A DNA stretch of 64,000 nt from the NCBI GenBank assembly GCA_009760855.2, contig WPIO01000006.1, positions 10,101,001 to 10,165,000 of the forward strand, written 5' to 3'. The notes below the pieces were generated by a model. The model made no database searches. It saw nothing but the letters and a program-made list of their open reading frames with translations, and was not told where the DNA came from. How positions within the stretch are numbered: position 1 is the first letter of the stretch; every line of letters begins with the position of its first letter. This document shows positions 41,801 to 45,179 of the stretch, in pieces. This DNA is from Cristatella mucedo (Eukaryota; Bryozoa; Phylactolaemata; Cristatellidae). A program made the position numbers and the translations under genes.

Positions 41801-43023
41801 AGAATTGAGGAACTGAGTTTTCCTTTCAGGTTGCTCAGAGCGGAGCGTGTGCTGGCACTCTGCATGGGGGCGCTATTGACTGGAAACACCCACTGGCACT
41901 GACCCTGCTGCACTCCGGTGGAATGCCATGAGGCGGCTGCTTATACTTAAGCGACCTTTCGGGATGCGCTTGCTAAGATGGTAAGGTGACATGAATAGGC
42001 GATCGTGAGTCCTTAGGAGAGGGAAGAGAGAAGAAAAAAGAGAGAGAAAAGAAGAGAGAGGCAGAGAGAGAGAGAGAGATAGACAGAGACGGAGACATAG
42101 ATAGAGAGAGAGACAGGGAGACGAGAGACAGAGAGAGACGAGAGATACGAGACGGAGAGAGACACTGAGAGACAGAGAGACAGAGAGAGACGGATAGAGA
42201 CAGAAATGTGGCGCTCGTCTGTATCTACCTTCGGATGGCGAAGCTGGCAGTGCATGACGGTAAAGCCAGCTGAAAGATACGCCAAGGGGGCTGGCCAGCA
42301 GCAGGCGACTGTCGGCCGGCCGAGCGCCTGCTGCGAAAGCGCAAGGTAATTCTATACACGTCCGTCCCGCTGCCACCACCCCTTCCCAGAAACCTGGGTG
42401 TACGCTATGCGCCTCACCTTGTCGAAGGTTTCCAACTTCGCCTGCAGATAGTTGACTCCCGTGGATCTCCAGGACTGCGGCACCAGAATGGTGATCTCGC
42501 GGAAGCTGGCGCGGCGTCTCGTCGCGTTGAACAGATTCTGGGATGCTGAAGTGAAGGCTGCCTAGTGTAACGACGAAGCCTTAGTTAGCCAGCTTTTTGC
42601 TAGCGAGAAAGCGTGTTTCGAACTTGGAGCTCGCAATAGGCATCCGATGTCATTCGCCTCGAGCATCGAAGCCAGCCGCACAGAGTGGAGCGAGGCGAGC
42701 GAAACCGCCGCGGCGGCCCCAGGCGCTAAGCGATCCACTGAGCTGCCTTTCGCTCGGCCTCGAAAAACTGCGCCAGAGCTCAGCGGCCTAGCTAGTCCTC
42801 CCCTACCCATTCGGCTCACCTTTATGCTGTCGAGCAGGCGGGCGTCCTCGGGCACCTGCTCGCCAATGGCTACGAGTAGACCTTCATAGCCGTTATTGAT
42901 TAATTTGATCCTTGATCTCGCAGCGTCTGCTGGCAGATCTAATCCGCTGAGCAGCAGCAGCAGCAGCAGAAGGGTAGGAGAGGCAACAGCATGGGCACTT
43001 CGCGAACTCGTTGCAGACGCCAT
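742..43023 (-). CDS. CLCA-family metalloprotease/vWA protein gene (14 exons seen, 3' end off window)
   Basis: CLCA proteins are secreted or membrane-attached, self-cleaving metalloproteases that modulate calcium-activated chloride channels. The fourteen exons listed separately join in compatible phases to about 800 codons, against roughly 900 usual for the family. Order of domains: signal peptide (residues 1-36); CLCA N-terminal domain with HEWGHLRWG at about residues 190-198, the zinc-binding HExxH site; a Cys-containing linker; a vWA domain whose MIDAS comprises DVSGS (354-358), Thr426 in GGTSI, and Asp456 in ISDG; a beta-rich domain; and a fibronectin-III-like region with PARIQDL and GDDYD motifs. 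Zinc and MIDAS residues are intact, so the gene looks functional. The locus exceeds 42 kb because of transposon-rich introns. Domain identity is well supported. The exon 3/4 junction and the exon 11 start are less certain. The ortholog number is not assignable. Confidence 0.9.
898..1669 (-). other. CLCA intron 13
   Basis: AT-rich intron with GTAAGT donor and CAG acceptor. No transposon, RNA gene or open frame that I recognise. Confidence 0.6.
1670..1822 (-). CDS. CLCA exon 13
   Basis: The 153-base exon has acceptor TGTGCAG and donor AG|GTAAGT, phase 1 to 1. It encodes about residues 698-748. The peptide contains DIVKNDGIYSGYF and GTYSVRVQVDG, matching the family's D-V-T-K-D-D-G-x-Y-S segment that follows the beta-rich domain. 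The phase matches exons 12 and 14 exactly. Confidence 0.88.
1823..2929 (-). other. CLCA intron 12, left part
   Basis: No gene recognised. Open frames of 128 codons (+, 2455-2841) and 98 codons (-, 2482-2778) overlap each other and have no recognisable domain. A perfect 16-bp palindrome, ATGCATCTAGATGCAT, sits at 2849-2864. Confidence 0.5.
2930..4590 (+). mobile_element. LINE-A copy, internally deleted, with endonuclease region
   Basis: A decayed CR1/L2-like non-LTR retrotransposon on the plus strand. In broken frames it shows APE-type endonuclease motifs (VVIYRPPSGCLNLF near 3,085; IAGDLNIHV near 3,180; GGHILDLV near 3,290), then the basic linker between endonuclease and reverse transcriptase (about 3,620-3,990). 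The polymerase palm is missing. The C-terminal region resumes at 4,150-4,363 (RNSLPTCVRTSPDLTIFKKS). The copy ends with the family's 3' hairpin (AAAGCGCC to GGGCACTTT, about 4,525-4,567) and an ATT-repeat tail. It is intronic, opposite in sense to the CLCA gene, and not functional. Confidence 0.8.
4615..6010 (+). mobile_element. LINE-B copy with reverse transcriptase remnants
   Basis: A second LINE family, inserted directly after the LINE-A copy. Broken frames show a reverse transcriptase: ALLDLSAAFDATNHNILLEQL (palm motif A, near 4,985), a degraded region, then YVDDTQLYLSF (catalytic Y-x-DD, near 5,250) and SWMSENFLKLNDGK (thumb, near 5,350). The C-terminal LTLTHKDRHGLAPPYLAK follows near 5,870. 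Several stops and frameshifts make it dead. Confidence 0.8.
6262..6600 (+). mobile_element. tRNA-derived SINE (family Y)
   Basis: The region holds a tRNA-like head with an A-box-like stretch (TAATAGCTCAGGAGGTAAAA, near 6,455) and a B-box-like CGTGGGTTCAAATTCTG near 6,499. A tail ending in 'aaaaagccgttagg' resembles the copies near 38.7 and 62.8 kb. The 5' part, from 6,265, also begins tRNA-like (GGCCGAGTGGTTAA), so this may be two nested copies. It could not act as a tRNA gene because the stems do not pair properly. Confidence 0.5.
6600..6984. other. unassigned intron sequence
   Basis: Intron 12 DNA without recognisable coding or repeat content. A 70-codon minus frame (6561-6773) shows no domain. 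Confidence 0.4.
6985..7290 (-). mobile_element. LINE endonuclease fragment
   Basis: The minus strand encodes an isolated piece of an APE-type endonuclease domain. It begins with TFVIYQPPSGCLNLFRDVF and ends with GGHILNLVLTK, with a degraded aligned middle. The YRPPSG and GGHILDLV motifs are those of the LINE-A copy at 2,930-4,590, so this is probably a 5' portion of the same family in the opposite orientation. Confidence 0.7.
7291..8259. other. unassigned intron sequence
   Basis: Intron 12 sequence with scattered 60-75-codon frames on both strands, none with recognisable motifs. I see no gene here. Confidence 0.4.
8260..8360 (+). mobile_element. LINE-A 3' end fragment
   Basis: Only the terminal hairpin (TAAAGTGCCTAGGAAGAGATT ... 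GGGGGCGCTTTAT) and the ATT-repeat tail of LINE-A remain. This is a very short 5'-truncated insertion. Confidence 0.75.
8361..8960. other. unassigned intron sequence
   Basis: No repeat or coding sequence recognised, apart from a 75-codon plus frame (8454-8681) without known motifs. Confidence 0.35.
8965..9515 (+). mobile_element. LINE-B 3' end copy
   Basis: An open stretch encodes the LINE-B C-terminus (LTLTHKVHHGLAPSYLAKLL, then GDRTFSSAGPRLWNSLPQFL). It is followed by the family's 3' untranslated region with TTAGGCTGTAAGTGCGCTAT and the terminal ACAGACGGAGATACATTACA. This tail, ending in ATTAC repeats, recurs at about 16.7 and 30.7 kb and, inverted, near 27.4, 37.8 and 40.2 kb. Confidence 0.85.
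9572..9685 (-). CDS. CLCA exon 12
   Basis: The 114-base exon has acceptor CTTGCAG and donor AG|GTAAGT, phase 1 to 1. It encodes about residues 660-697 (VFAYVMKDYKAVLHASVFAR, then NGTPIEMQLRDSGS). This fits the family's beta-rich segment that normally reads V-x-A-x-V, A-x-V-T-A, and N-G-x-x-V-x-L-x-L-x-D-x-G-A. Confidence 0.87.
9819..9966 (-). CDS. CLCA exon 11
   Basis: This exon encodes VGTWNVAVQN near its start and ISVEVTTSEETRDFS at its end, with donor AG|GTATGA in phase 1. The best acceptor is CCCTTACCAG before GTCGGC. However, the upstream bases in the same frame read ALQIPYQ, which resembles the family's I-P-G-T-A before V-G-T-W. The true start may therefore lie as far as about 10,014. 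CLCA proteins have G-T-W at this place in the domain after vWA. Confidence 0.75.
9967..10062 (-). other. CLCA intron 10, short GC-AG intron
   Basis: A 96-base intron whose donor reads CAG|GCAAGT instead of GT. The exon 10 frame runs into a stop if the intron is retained (TGA after about 15 codons). GC donors with this extended consensus are the commonest non-canonical class. Confidence 0.6.
10063..10281 (-). CDS. CLCA exon 10
   Basis: The 219-base exon has acceptor TTTTTTCTCTCAAG and a GC donor, phase 0 to 0. It encodes about residues 538-610. The segment VVIEKDLGSDTRFTFSW corresponds to the family's V-x-I-D-x-x-V-G-N-D-T-x-F strand after the vWA domain. Several N-x-S/T sequons in the Ser/Thr-rich second half (NTSQ, NYTS, NDTL) suggest glycosylation of an extracellular domain. 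Confidence 0.87.
10282..12332 (-). other. CLCA intron 9
   Basis: A 2-kb AT-rich intron that contains the AT microsatellite at 10,385-10,427. I recognise no LINE, SINE or nested gene here; the 60-75-codon frames show no motifs. Confidence 0.55.
10385..10427. repeat. (AT)n microsatellite
   Basis: An uninterrupted AT dinucleotide run of about 20 units within CLCA intron 9. Confidence 0.95.
12333..12445 (-). CDS. CLCA exon 9 (end of vWA)
   Basis: The 113-base exon has acceptor GTGTTGCAG and donor ACA|GTAAGG, phase 1 to 0. It encodes about residues 500-537: GGLAFFYSGREDSTALTDGL, then a Thr-rich end. CLCA proteins have T-G-G-x-x-F-F at this position, closing the vWA domain. Confidence 0.87.
12653..12839 (-). 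CDS. CLCA exon 8 (vWA, MIDAS Asp)
   Basis: The 187-base exon has acceptor TTGTTATAG and donor ACAG|GTACTG, phase 0 to 1. It encodes about residues 438-499. The strand FMIVISDGQEN supplies the third MIDAS element (Asp456). DAGVIIDTLLF and DPQLMAMADQTG follow, as in the beta5-alpha6 part of CLCA vWA domains. Confidence 0.9.
12840..15925 (-). other. CLCA intron 7, right-hand unassigned part
   Basis: Mostly unassigned intron DNA. At 13,020-13,100 three imperfect copies of a 'GGTCAAGGTCA'-like unit lie in tandem. A short LINE-B fragment is at 13,310-13,425. Two diverged copies of an approximately 60-base unit around 'ctaatttaaa...taatgctgc' occur at 14,095-14,210. Confidence 0.4.
13310..13425 (-). 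mobile_element. LINE-B fragment
   Basis: About 100 bases match the antisense of the LINE-B C-terminal region: 'cagctaattcagctagg' (the AKLL codons) and 'gaagccaggctgcatgg'. Both flanks are lost. Confidence 0.5.
15930..16715 (+). mobile_element. LINE-B 3' half copy
   Basis: Broken frames run from SFIQKTA (near 15,940) through SRLDYCKSLLAGLPK and a KLGWLPVDQ motif to LTHKPHQGLSPPYLAKLL and WNSLP, then the full 3' untranslated region ending ACAGACGGAGATACATTACG. Stops and indels are scattered through it. Confidence 0.82.
16985..17700 (-). mobile_element. LINE-A-like diverged copy
   Basis: The minus strand carries a degraded LINE C-terminal region: a SERHNFRITPLVV stretch (compare SCHITPLLAD of LINE-A), and TAWNSP near the 3' end. 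Further 5', near 17,600-17,640, ADIRAWM-like and QKLNGNE thumb residues are seen. It is more diverged than the other LINE-A copies and is probably a related subfamily. Confidence 0.6.
17701..18050. other. unassigned intron sequence
   Basis: Possibly the upstream continuation of the minus-strand LINE-like fragment, but no motif can be followed. Confidence 0.3.
18050..18400 (+). mobile_element. LINE-A-like C-terminal fragment
   Basis: A plus-strand frame encodes LPVKQPIEFKALSHTFKTLHS, SLTPAYLSELL and DLKAWNSQQT, a diverged version of the LINE-A C-terminus (compare WLPVKQRIEFKVLSLTFRSL). It lacks the usual 3' hairpin. Confidence 0.7.
19130..19390 (+). mobile_element. LINE reverse transcriptase thumb fragment
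   Basis: Near 19,288-19,360 the plus strand encodes VADILTWMRQYFHKLNDDE, the D-I-R-x-W-M...K-L-N motif just after the reverse transcriptase palm. The flanks are degraded. This is an isolated 5' and 3' truncated piece. Confidence 0.6.
19755..20280 (-). mobile_element. LINE-A 3' end copy
   Basis: This is the inverse of the LINE-A 3' region. The hairpin sequence (TATAGCGCCCTAAG ... CTTGGCACTTTAC) lies at 19,780-19,830. The antisense of the C-terminal coding region then extends to about 20,270. The 5' part is missing. Confidence 0.75.
20742..20972 (-). CDS. CLCA exon 7 (vWA, MIDAS Thr)
   Basis: The 231-base exon has acceptor CCTCCTTTAG and donor GAA|GTAAGG, phase 0 to 0. It encodes about residues 361-437. 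LDVAVKNFIRYVIPDGSLVG is followed by LVYFESTA and TALGGTSIGSGMKAALE. Thr426 in GGTSI is the second MIDAS element. The segment matches CLCA vWA helix and strand order closely. Confidence 0.92.
20973..21842 (-). other. CLCA intron 6 with a diverged tandem duplication
   Basis: Two diverged copies of an approximately 140-base unit lie in tandem at about 21,013-21,145 and 21,150-21,302. Both begin near 'cgcactgag' and end near 'gctagaac..cactagag' or its variant. No coding content is recognised. Confidence 0.5.
21843..21970 (-). CDS. CLCA exon 6 (vWA, MIDAS DxSxS)
   Basis: The exon has donor CAG|GTAAGT and acceptor AG at 21,971 or 21,974, entered in phase 1 and left in phase 0. It encodes about residues 318-360: NPPVALNQ, then VIQRKNYTVVIVMDVSGSM. 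DVSGSM is the first MIDAS element of the vWA domain. The strand VVIVMDVSGSM matches the family's I-V-x-L-V-L-D-x-S-G-S-M. Confidence 0.9.
22657..22761 (-). CDS. CLCA exon 5 (protease-vWA linker)
   Basis: The 105-base exon has acceptor CTATTTTTTGGCAG and donor ATGT|GTACGC, phase 1 to 1. It encodes about residues 283-317, including DGTSPECVVHGINAAGHLV and KDM. Family members have a Cys- and Asn-rich linker here (H-N-x-x-A-P-N-x-Q-N-x-x-C). The resemblance is modest, but position, phase and splice signals all fit. Confidence 0.65.
23015..23600. other. unassigned intron 4 sequence
   Basis: A 93-codon minus frame (23015-23296) has no recognisable motif. I see no repeat here. Confidence 0.35.
23608..23748 (+). 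mobile_element. tRNA-derived SINE (family X), copy 1
   Basis: An A-box-like TGGTCCAGCGGTTAAGGTGC (near 23,623) and a B-box-like GGTTGTGGGCTCGAGCCCC (near 23,667) are followed by 'aaggcatatgtgaaacacctgaa' and a tail ending 'ggatgctatgcaaattaatt'. It shares head and tail with copies at 29,850 and 61,455. Confidence 0.65.
23755..23830. repeat. (TG)n microsatellite
   Basis: About 38 TG units directly follow the SINE copy and may have grown from its 3' tail. Confidence 0.95.
23831..24865. other. unassigned intron 4 sequence
   Basis: Overlapping frames of 60-133 codons occur on both strands between 24,194 and 24,814 with no recognisable domain. They are most likely chance frames or an unknown decayed repeat. 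Confidence 0.35.
24866..25725 (+). mobile_element. LINE-A 3' half copy, open C-terminus
   Basis: This is one of the best preserved LINE-A copies. A 235-codon open frame (24848-25555) encodes the region after the reverse transcriptase: FQGDLSLDDHISSTVKSAYF, HAFVTSRLDSCNSLLAG, CHITPLLADLHWLPVKQRIE and AWNSLPTCVRTSPDLTTFKR. The 3' untranslated region ends in a near-perfect hairpin and ATT repeats. The frame includes a few codons of flanking DNA at its start. It is 5' truncated before the palm. Confidence 0.88.
25651..25690 (+). repeat. LINE-A 3' terminal hairpin
   Basis: AAAGCGCC pairs with GGGCGCTTT (one G bulge or G-T), and the inner AGAGAGA pairs with TCTCT, around a short ATTAAGT loop. The structure is kept in almost every LINE-A copy of the window, directly before the ATT tail. 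In stringent-type LINEs such a 3' structure is the recognition site for the element's own reverse transcriptase. Confidence 0.75.
25726..26080. other. spacer between tail-to-tail LINE-A copies
   Basis: No feature recognised in this intron 4 spacer. Confidence 0.4.
26081..26985 (-). mobile_element. LINE-A 3' half copy
   Basis: The inverse of the copy at 24,866-25,725, with its hairpin at about 26,108-26,150 facing it tail to tail. Broken minus frames encode FQSDLSLDDHISSTVKSAYF, RLEFCNSLVTGLPACAIRRL and CHITPLLVDL. A frameshift separates this from the C-terminal piece. Confidence 0.85.
27375..28040 (-). mobile_element. LINE-B 3' end copy
   Basis: The antisense of the LINE-B terminus ('gtaatgtatctcaatatgtagctcc') lies at 27,385. 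The untranslated region and degraded C-terminal coding sequence follow to about 28,040, including the antisense of the YLAKLL region near 27,800. Confidence 0.75.
28270..29120 (-). mobile_element. third LINE type (LINE-C), decayed
   Basis: On the minus strand, PDLMIFKTKLKAYLF near 28,310 is a LINE C-terminal motif with residues unlike A or B. RAWVARQFLKLNGEK near 28,990-29,030 is the thumb motif after the palm. The spacing fits one element. A plus-strand 149-codon frame over the same bases is its antisense shadow. Confidence 0.6.
29121..29845. other. unassigned intron 4 sequence
   Basis: GC-richer DNA up to about 29,400, perhaps the 5' remainder of LINE-C, then AT-rich sequence without recognisable features. 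Confidence 0.35.
29848..30000 (+). mobile_element. tRNA-derived SINE (family X), copy 2
   Basis: TTGGCCAGGTGGCAAAGGCG resembles an A box and GGTCGTGGGCTTGAGCCCC a B box. The tail is 'gaggcatatgtggagcgcctgaac...ggtgctatacaaacaaatt'. Closest to the copy at 23,608 over the tail. Confidence 0.65.
30355..30690 (+). mobile_element. LINE-B 3' end copy
   Basis: Starts within the C-terminal codons (CTGGAACTCGCTTGCACAAG) and runs through the full 3' untranslated region to ACAGAAGGAGATACATTACA and ATTAC repeats. Confidence 0.82.
30691..31070. other. unassigned intron 4 sequence
   Basis: AT-rich, no feature recognised. Confidence 0.4.
31070..32565 (+). mobile_element. LINE-A copy with most of the reverse transcriptase
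   Basis: The most complete reverse transcriptase in the window. In frames broken by a few indels it reads HSTEPALLTLYNDLL, LLLDLSAAFDTIDHQILLE (motif A), GVPQGSVHGPVLFMVY (motif B), FHFYADDTQLYLCF (catalytic Y-A-DD), WMGANFFLNY (thumb), then the C-terminal region and the 3' hairpin at about 32,495-32,540 with an ATT tail. The Y-A-DD box and QGS motif are intact, but frameshifts near 31,310, 31,330 and 31,595 and later stops kill it. Confidence 0.9.
32566..33295. other. unassigned intron 4 sequence
   Basis: A 61-codon plus frame (32580-32765) has no known motif. No repeat recognised. Confidence 0.35.
33295..33905 (+). mobile_element. LINE-A-like old copy
   Basis: A diverged C-terminal region (VLSLTSGSHHSLAPANLSQL near 33,410) with a decayed 3' hairpin and a TTATT-rich tail near 33,890. 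Older than the neighbouring LINE-A copies. Confidence 0.65.
34045..34150 (+). mobile_element. LINE-A 3' fragment
   Basis: A short decayed 3' end: 'aaaatgcttagaaagagaat' followed by 'gatgctttagaaac' and a T/A-rich tail. Two 26-bp copies of 'gatattgttacctgcagcat' lie just upstream (33,930-33,982). Confidence 0.5.
34441..34760. repeat. 25-bp minisatellite, about 12.8 copies
   Basis: Twelve full 25-base units and one partial unit in head-to-tail order, core 'gcatcactgacctctaatg' plus 'cagaag'. Copies 2, 3 and 7 share the variant 'ctcttatac', and copies 6 and 10 share 'gcatccctg'. This suggests past expansion of blocks, not only single units. It lies within CLCA intron 4. Confidence 0.95.
34761..35400. 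other. unassigned intron 4 sequence
   Basis: Contains a B-box-like 'cgcgggttcgag' on the minus strand near 34,960 and two copies of a 'cgag..tatacag.gagccc' motif (34,850 and 34,980), perhaps a decayed SINE. Otherwise nothing recognised up to exon 4. Confidence 0.35.
35403..35746 (-). CDS. CLCA exon 4 (zinc metalloprotease site)
   Basis: This exon encodes about residues 168-282. HEWGHLRWGLLDEY (from residue 190) is the CLCA form of the HExxH zinc site. Cys residues in ATRCSARI, GGPCTSV and PEDCRF match the conserved Cys of the catalytic domain. SYMYYNSLTS, near the end, matches the family's S-x-M-x-x-x-S-L-x-S-V. The donor is AG|GTGCGG at 35,402 or CG|GTAGGT four bases earlier. The phase of exon 5 favours the first. 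The acceptor GTGAG before TCTTCGG is chosen for phase. Confidence 0.9.
35747..36197 (-). other. CLCA intron 3 with GA-rich tract
   Basis: A 451-base intron containing an irregular GAGA/GACAGA tract on the plus strand (about 35,815-35,915), so a CT-rich tract in the gene's sense. Confidence 0.6.
36198..36352 (-). CDS. CLCA exon 3
   Basis: The 155-base exon has acceptor CATGCTGCAG and donor AA|GTAGAC, entered in phase 0 and left with two bases. It encodes about residues 117-167. ANVIVDATEESWQEPPYTRQ is followed by CGQEGEFIHMTPDFL. The family pattern is A-D-V-I-V, D-x-P-Y-T, C-G-x-x-G-x-x-I-H-x-T-P-x-F, which it fits well. Confidence 0.9.
36353..37795 (-). other. CLCA intron 2, unassigned part
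   Basis: No repeat recognised. A plus-strand 113-codon frame (37229-37570) is Cys-rich and Leu-rich but resembles nothing I know and is probably chance. Confidence 0.4.
37795..38065 (-). mobile_element. LINE-B 3' end copy
   Basis: The antisense of the LINE-B terminus ('gtattgtacttccgtctgt') and untranslated region, up to the last coding codons. Confidence 0.8.
38066..38685. other. unassigned intron 2 sequence
   Basis: Overlapping 86- and 108-codon plus frames (38038-38437) show no recognisable domain. Confidence 0.3.
38686..38835 (-). mobile_element. tRNA-derived SINE (family Y), minus copy
   Basis: On the minus strand an A-box-like CCAGGAGGTAAGGAGCTCGC is followed by B-box-like GGTTGTGCGCTCGAATCC. 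The tail reads 'gccgtttaggctcttcc...tatacaaatgaggccgtta', similar to the tail of the copy at 62,735. Confidence 0.6.
38836..39155. other. unassigned intron 2 sequence
   Basis: AT-rich, no feature recognised. Confidence 0.4.
39156..40135 (-). mobile_element. LINE-A 3' half copy, long open frame
   Basis: The minus strand keeps a 208-codon open frame (39464-40090) from MGKPSVIQRLERLTLKIGS through HAFVTSRLDFCNSLLTGLP to PKARNCLPTCI. The 3' untranslated region, hairpin (39,180-39,225) and ATT tail follow. It is 5' truncated in the thumb. It is very close in sequence to the copies at 24,866 and 62,925, so recent activity of the family is plausible. Confidence 0.88.
40190..40925 (-). mobile_element. 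LINE-B 3' end copy
   Basis: The antisense of the LINE-B tail (CTGTAACTCCACAAAGCCG near 40,228) and of its C-terminal coding region (LTLTHKVHQGLGHYSLAELL on the minus strand near 40,670). It lies directly upstream of the LINE-A copy in the same orientation. Confidence 0.8.
40926..41475 (-). mobile_element. LINE-A-like diverged copy
   Basis: A minus frame (41095-41427) retains HLTSLLTTCPG and FIL-WLPL-like residues of the LINE-A C-terminus, with AT-rich sequence upstream. It lacks a clear 3' hairpin. Confidence 0.6.
41476..42010. other. unassigned intron 2 sequence near exon 2
   Basis: No feature recognised. Minus frames here (41427-41913) have no known motif. Confidence 0.35.
42015..42215. 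repeat. GA-rich simple repeat
   Basis: An irregular purine tract of GAGAGA, GACAGA and GAGACG units, about 200 bases, 200 bases downstream of CLCA exon 2 and CT-rich in the gene's sense. Confidence 0.9.
42418..42561 (-). CDS. CLCA exon 2
   Basis: The 144-base exon has acceptor TACACTAG and donor AAG|GTGAGG, phase 0 to 0. It encodes residues 69-116: SASQNLFNATRRRASFREIT, ILVPQSW and YLQAKLETFDK. The family has A-S-x-x-L-F-x-A-T...F-x-x-V-x-I-L-I-P-x-x-W here, with a conserved N-A-T glycosylation sequon. Confidence 0.92.
42820..43023 (-). CDS. CLCA exon 1 (signal peptide)
   Basis: The first coding exon is 204 bases and has donor AAG|GTGAGC in phase 0. Residues 1-36 form a secretion signal with a run of eight Leu ending at PADAARS. 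IKLINNGYEGLLVAIGEQVP follows, which is the diagnostic start of mature CLCA proteins (V-K-L-x-N-N-G-Y-x-x-x-x-V-A-I). The Met at 43,023 is the most upstream one in this frame that gives a sensible signal peptide. Confidence 0.92.
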
Positions 43024-43690
43024 TGCAGCGTCGCTTTCGCCCTTTCGTCAGAGACAGCACGTCAGAGACCGTATGAGCTCCGTCCGAAGTCGACGTTTCG
43101 CTGCTCCTGCCTGACGGCTGCCCACACACCGCCGTCCCCCGCCTGTCTCGTCCTGATAGATGGCTATCGGGAAAGGCTCTTATTGCCCGTCTCGCCCAGC
43201 CATTTATCAAATCCATTCACGGATGAGCTGCCGCAAGCTGTACAAACATTCGCTCGAAATCGTTTCGAAACGGAGGGCGGAAAAGCTCTTTTCACCTTTG
43301 TTGGTTGAACCGAAGGCAACGTCACTATCCGAAAAAGCTCGTGCTGCTGGGCACTGTAGATGTAGCTGCTTACCAGCCCGCGTGAAGCCGTATAGGTGTT
43401 GTGAAACGGCTCTGCTCGGGTAAGGTCAAGGTCTTCTTCTGTCGAGTTTATTTCTAGTGCTATCCGTGTACACCTATTTTCTGTGGAGAGTGAAGAATTG
43501 CCTTAGCACTGCAGAAGCTCAAATGCCGCTCGGGTGCTAAAACGCCGAAAGCGATACGGTTAAGCAGACAAATCATTAAAAAGATGGCTTTCTCCGTTGG
43601 TTTTTGAGCTTACACTTATCTTTTTCTTGTTAGCTGCCGAGCGTTCTTGCTGTATGTATTGTATGTCTGATAAGCCACTGGTGAGCTGTA
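43024..43690. other. CLCA 5' flank, GC-rich
   Basis: GC- and CpG-rich sequence just upstream of exon 1, likely to hold the promoter. I see no clear TATA box at a fixed distance. Overlapping frames on both strands (42,896-43,423) follow from base composition. Confidence 0.4.
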
Positions 43691-43699
43691 AGAAGCACC

Positions 43700-43965
43700 G
43701 CCGAGAGGGGCCTGTGCATAGCTGTGGTCCGCCTGTGATGTGGTATGGACACAGGCCGGTAACCAGATGGTGGATTCACCATCAGGGTCGGCCGGTGCAC
43801 CGTTGTGGTCGATGAGTCATCGGAGTCGACCAGGGGGAGGAGTCGTGTGAGAGTAGGGGCCGAGGGAAGCCGTGCGCTCTTCGGCTCCGTGCGTTAGTAA
43901 TAAACTGTCGGTGTTGGGAATTGGCTGTCTCTCTGCTGTGCGAACAAACTACACTTGCCGACCTC
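43700..43965 (+). repeat. inverted repeat unit 1, LTR-like
   Basis: The segment starts near 'ggcctgtgcatagctgtgg', contains 'cctgtgatgtggtatggac' and 'ccagatggtggattcacca', and ends near 'gtaataaactgtcggtg'. Its relative lies inverted at about 45,180-45,445. The AATAAA near one end suggests an LTR or the 3' end of another transposon. No internal coding region or primer site is recognised. Confidence 0.55.
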
Positions 43966-44408
43966 TTTCAGTGTTGACCTACCTAAAAATAATTCACTCT
44001 TAGATGTGCTAGAAGAACAATTGTCTCCTTTGATAAACGACAGCCTCTTCCGGAAGTTGACACCGCCCCGAACGTGCACGAACAAGGCACCTTGTTCATT
44101 GCCCGCTTTCTAGCGCAAGTCAAGTTAAGAAATGTGTTCATTTTGCTCCTACTGGAGATATGTCTCGAATCCACTCCAGGAATGCGCTCCGTCCTCTAAA
44201 AGCCTTTAGAGTCGCTCCTGGTGCACGGAGGCGCCCCCTCCTGGGCGTTTTTTAAAGGGACCTAGAGGCTCAATTGGTCTGTTTAGCTTGACCTCAATTT
44301 GGTCGCGTCCTAGAGCAGCCCAGAAAGACGAGGACGCAAAGATACATCCTTTATCGATTGACACGGTTAGCTACCGCAGGTAGCGGTTTACCTGTCTAGC
44401 CAGCTTAT

Positions 44409-44715
44409 CTAGAATGGCAAGTTACCAGGCAATTCTTTAAGCGGAAAGCCCTCGGGCTCACCTCTGCTTAAACCATCCAGCTCACCCCAAGTGACCAACT
44501 CGGAACCCGGACGCCGGAGAGATGCCGCCGCAAGAAACGCCGTTTGTAGCAGCATCTTATGCCCGGTAGCCGCAGCGGAACCAGACCAGACCAGGAGGCT
44601 ACACGCCGAAGGCGAGCCCCTGCAGGCTTCTTTTACCGCTCTCACAAGCAGGAGGCGCCTCCACCTGGAAGCGCCCAGGTCATCTAGGAGAGCCACTAGA
44701 AGATGTGCTCACTGA
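44409..44715. other. GC-rich segment with antiparallel frames
   Basis: A 95-codon minus frame and a 74-codon plus frame overlap across nearly the same bases. Neither has a known motif, and dual open frames are expected from GC-rich DNA. I make no gene call. Confidence 0.25.
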
Positions 44716-45179
44716 CGAAGGGAGAGTTTATACGAAACCCAGTAAGCCAGCTCCACCAATTCATCTAGATTGTGATGGCTTTCAGCTCCCCTCCCCATCC
44801 CCACGTTGGTCCCTCTCTCATTATACAGCACTGCTTTCGAAAGATGCAAATCTATGCTCAGCTGCTACGTGTTGACCGGTTGGTATAAGCTTCCTACAAC
44901 ATAAAAAGTAATAAAATATGACTCATTTATATGGCACGCCTGGTGAAATGTATCTCTATTTAGGTGCTTCACATGTACCGCGGTGCTCGAGCCGAAACCA
45001 AATACAAACCAGCACCGCATTCCTGTGTACGAATATGCATAGGCGCTCCAAATGCGAGTGAGTCTTTACAATTTCTTACTGCATTTAGAGCTCTAAATAG
45101 TGAGAGAAATCCTTACTACCGCACCAGGGGACAGAGGTGTGGTTCGGAATACAGAACGCTGGCCCAGAACAACGCCGAT

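Noticed and set aside
42015-42285. Ser/Leu-rich minus-strand frames next to CLCA exon 2
   Set aside because: They are translations of a GA-rich simple repeat within the intron.
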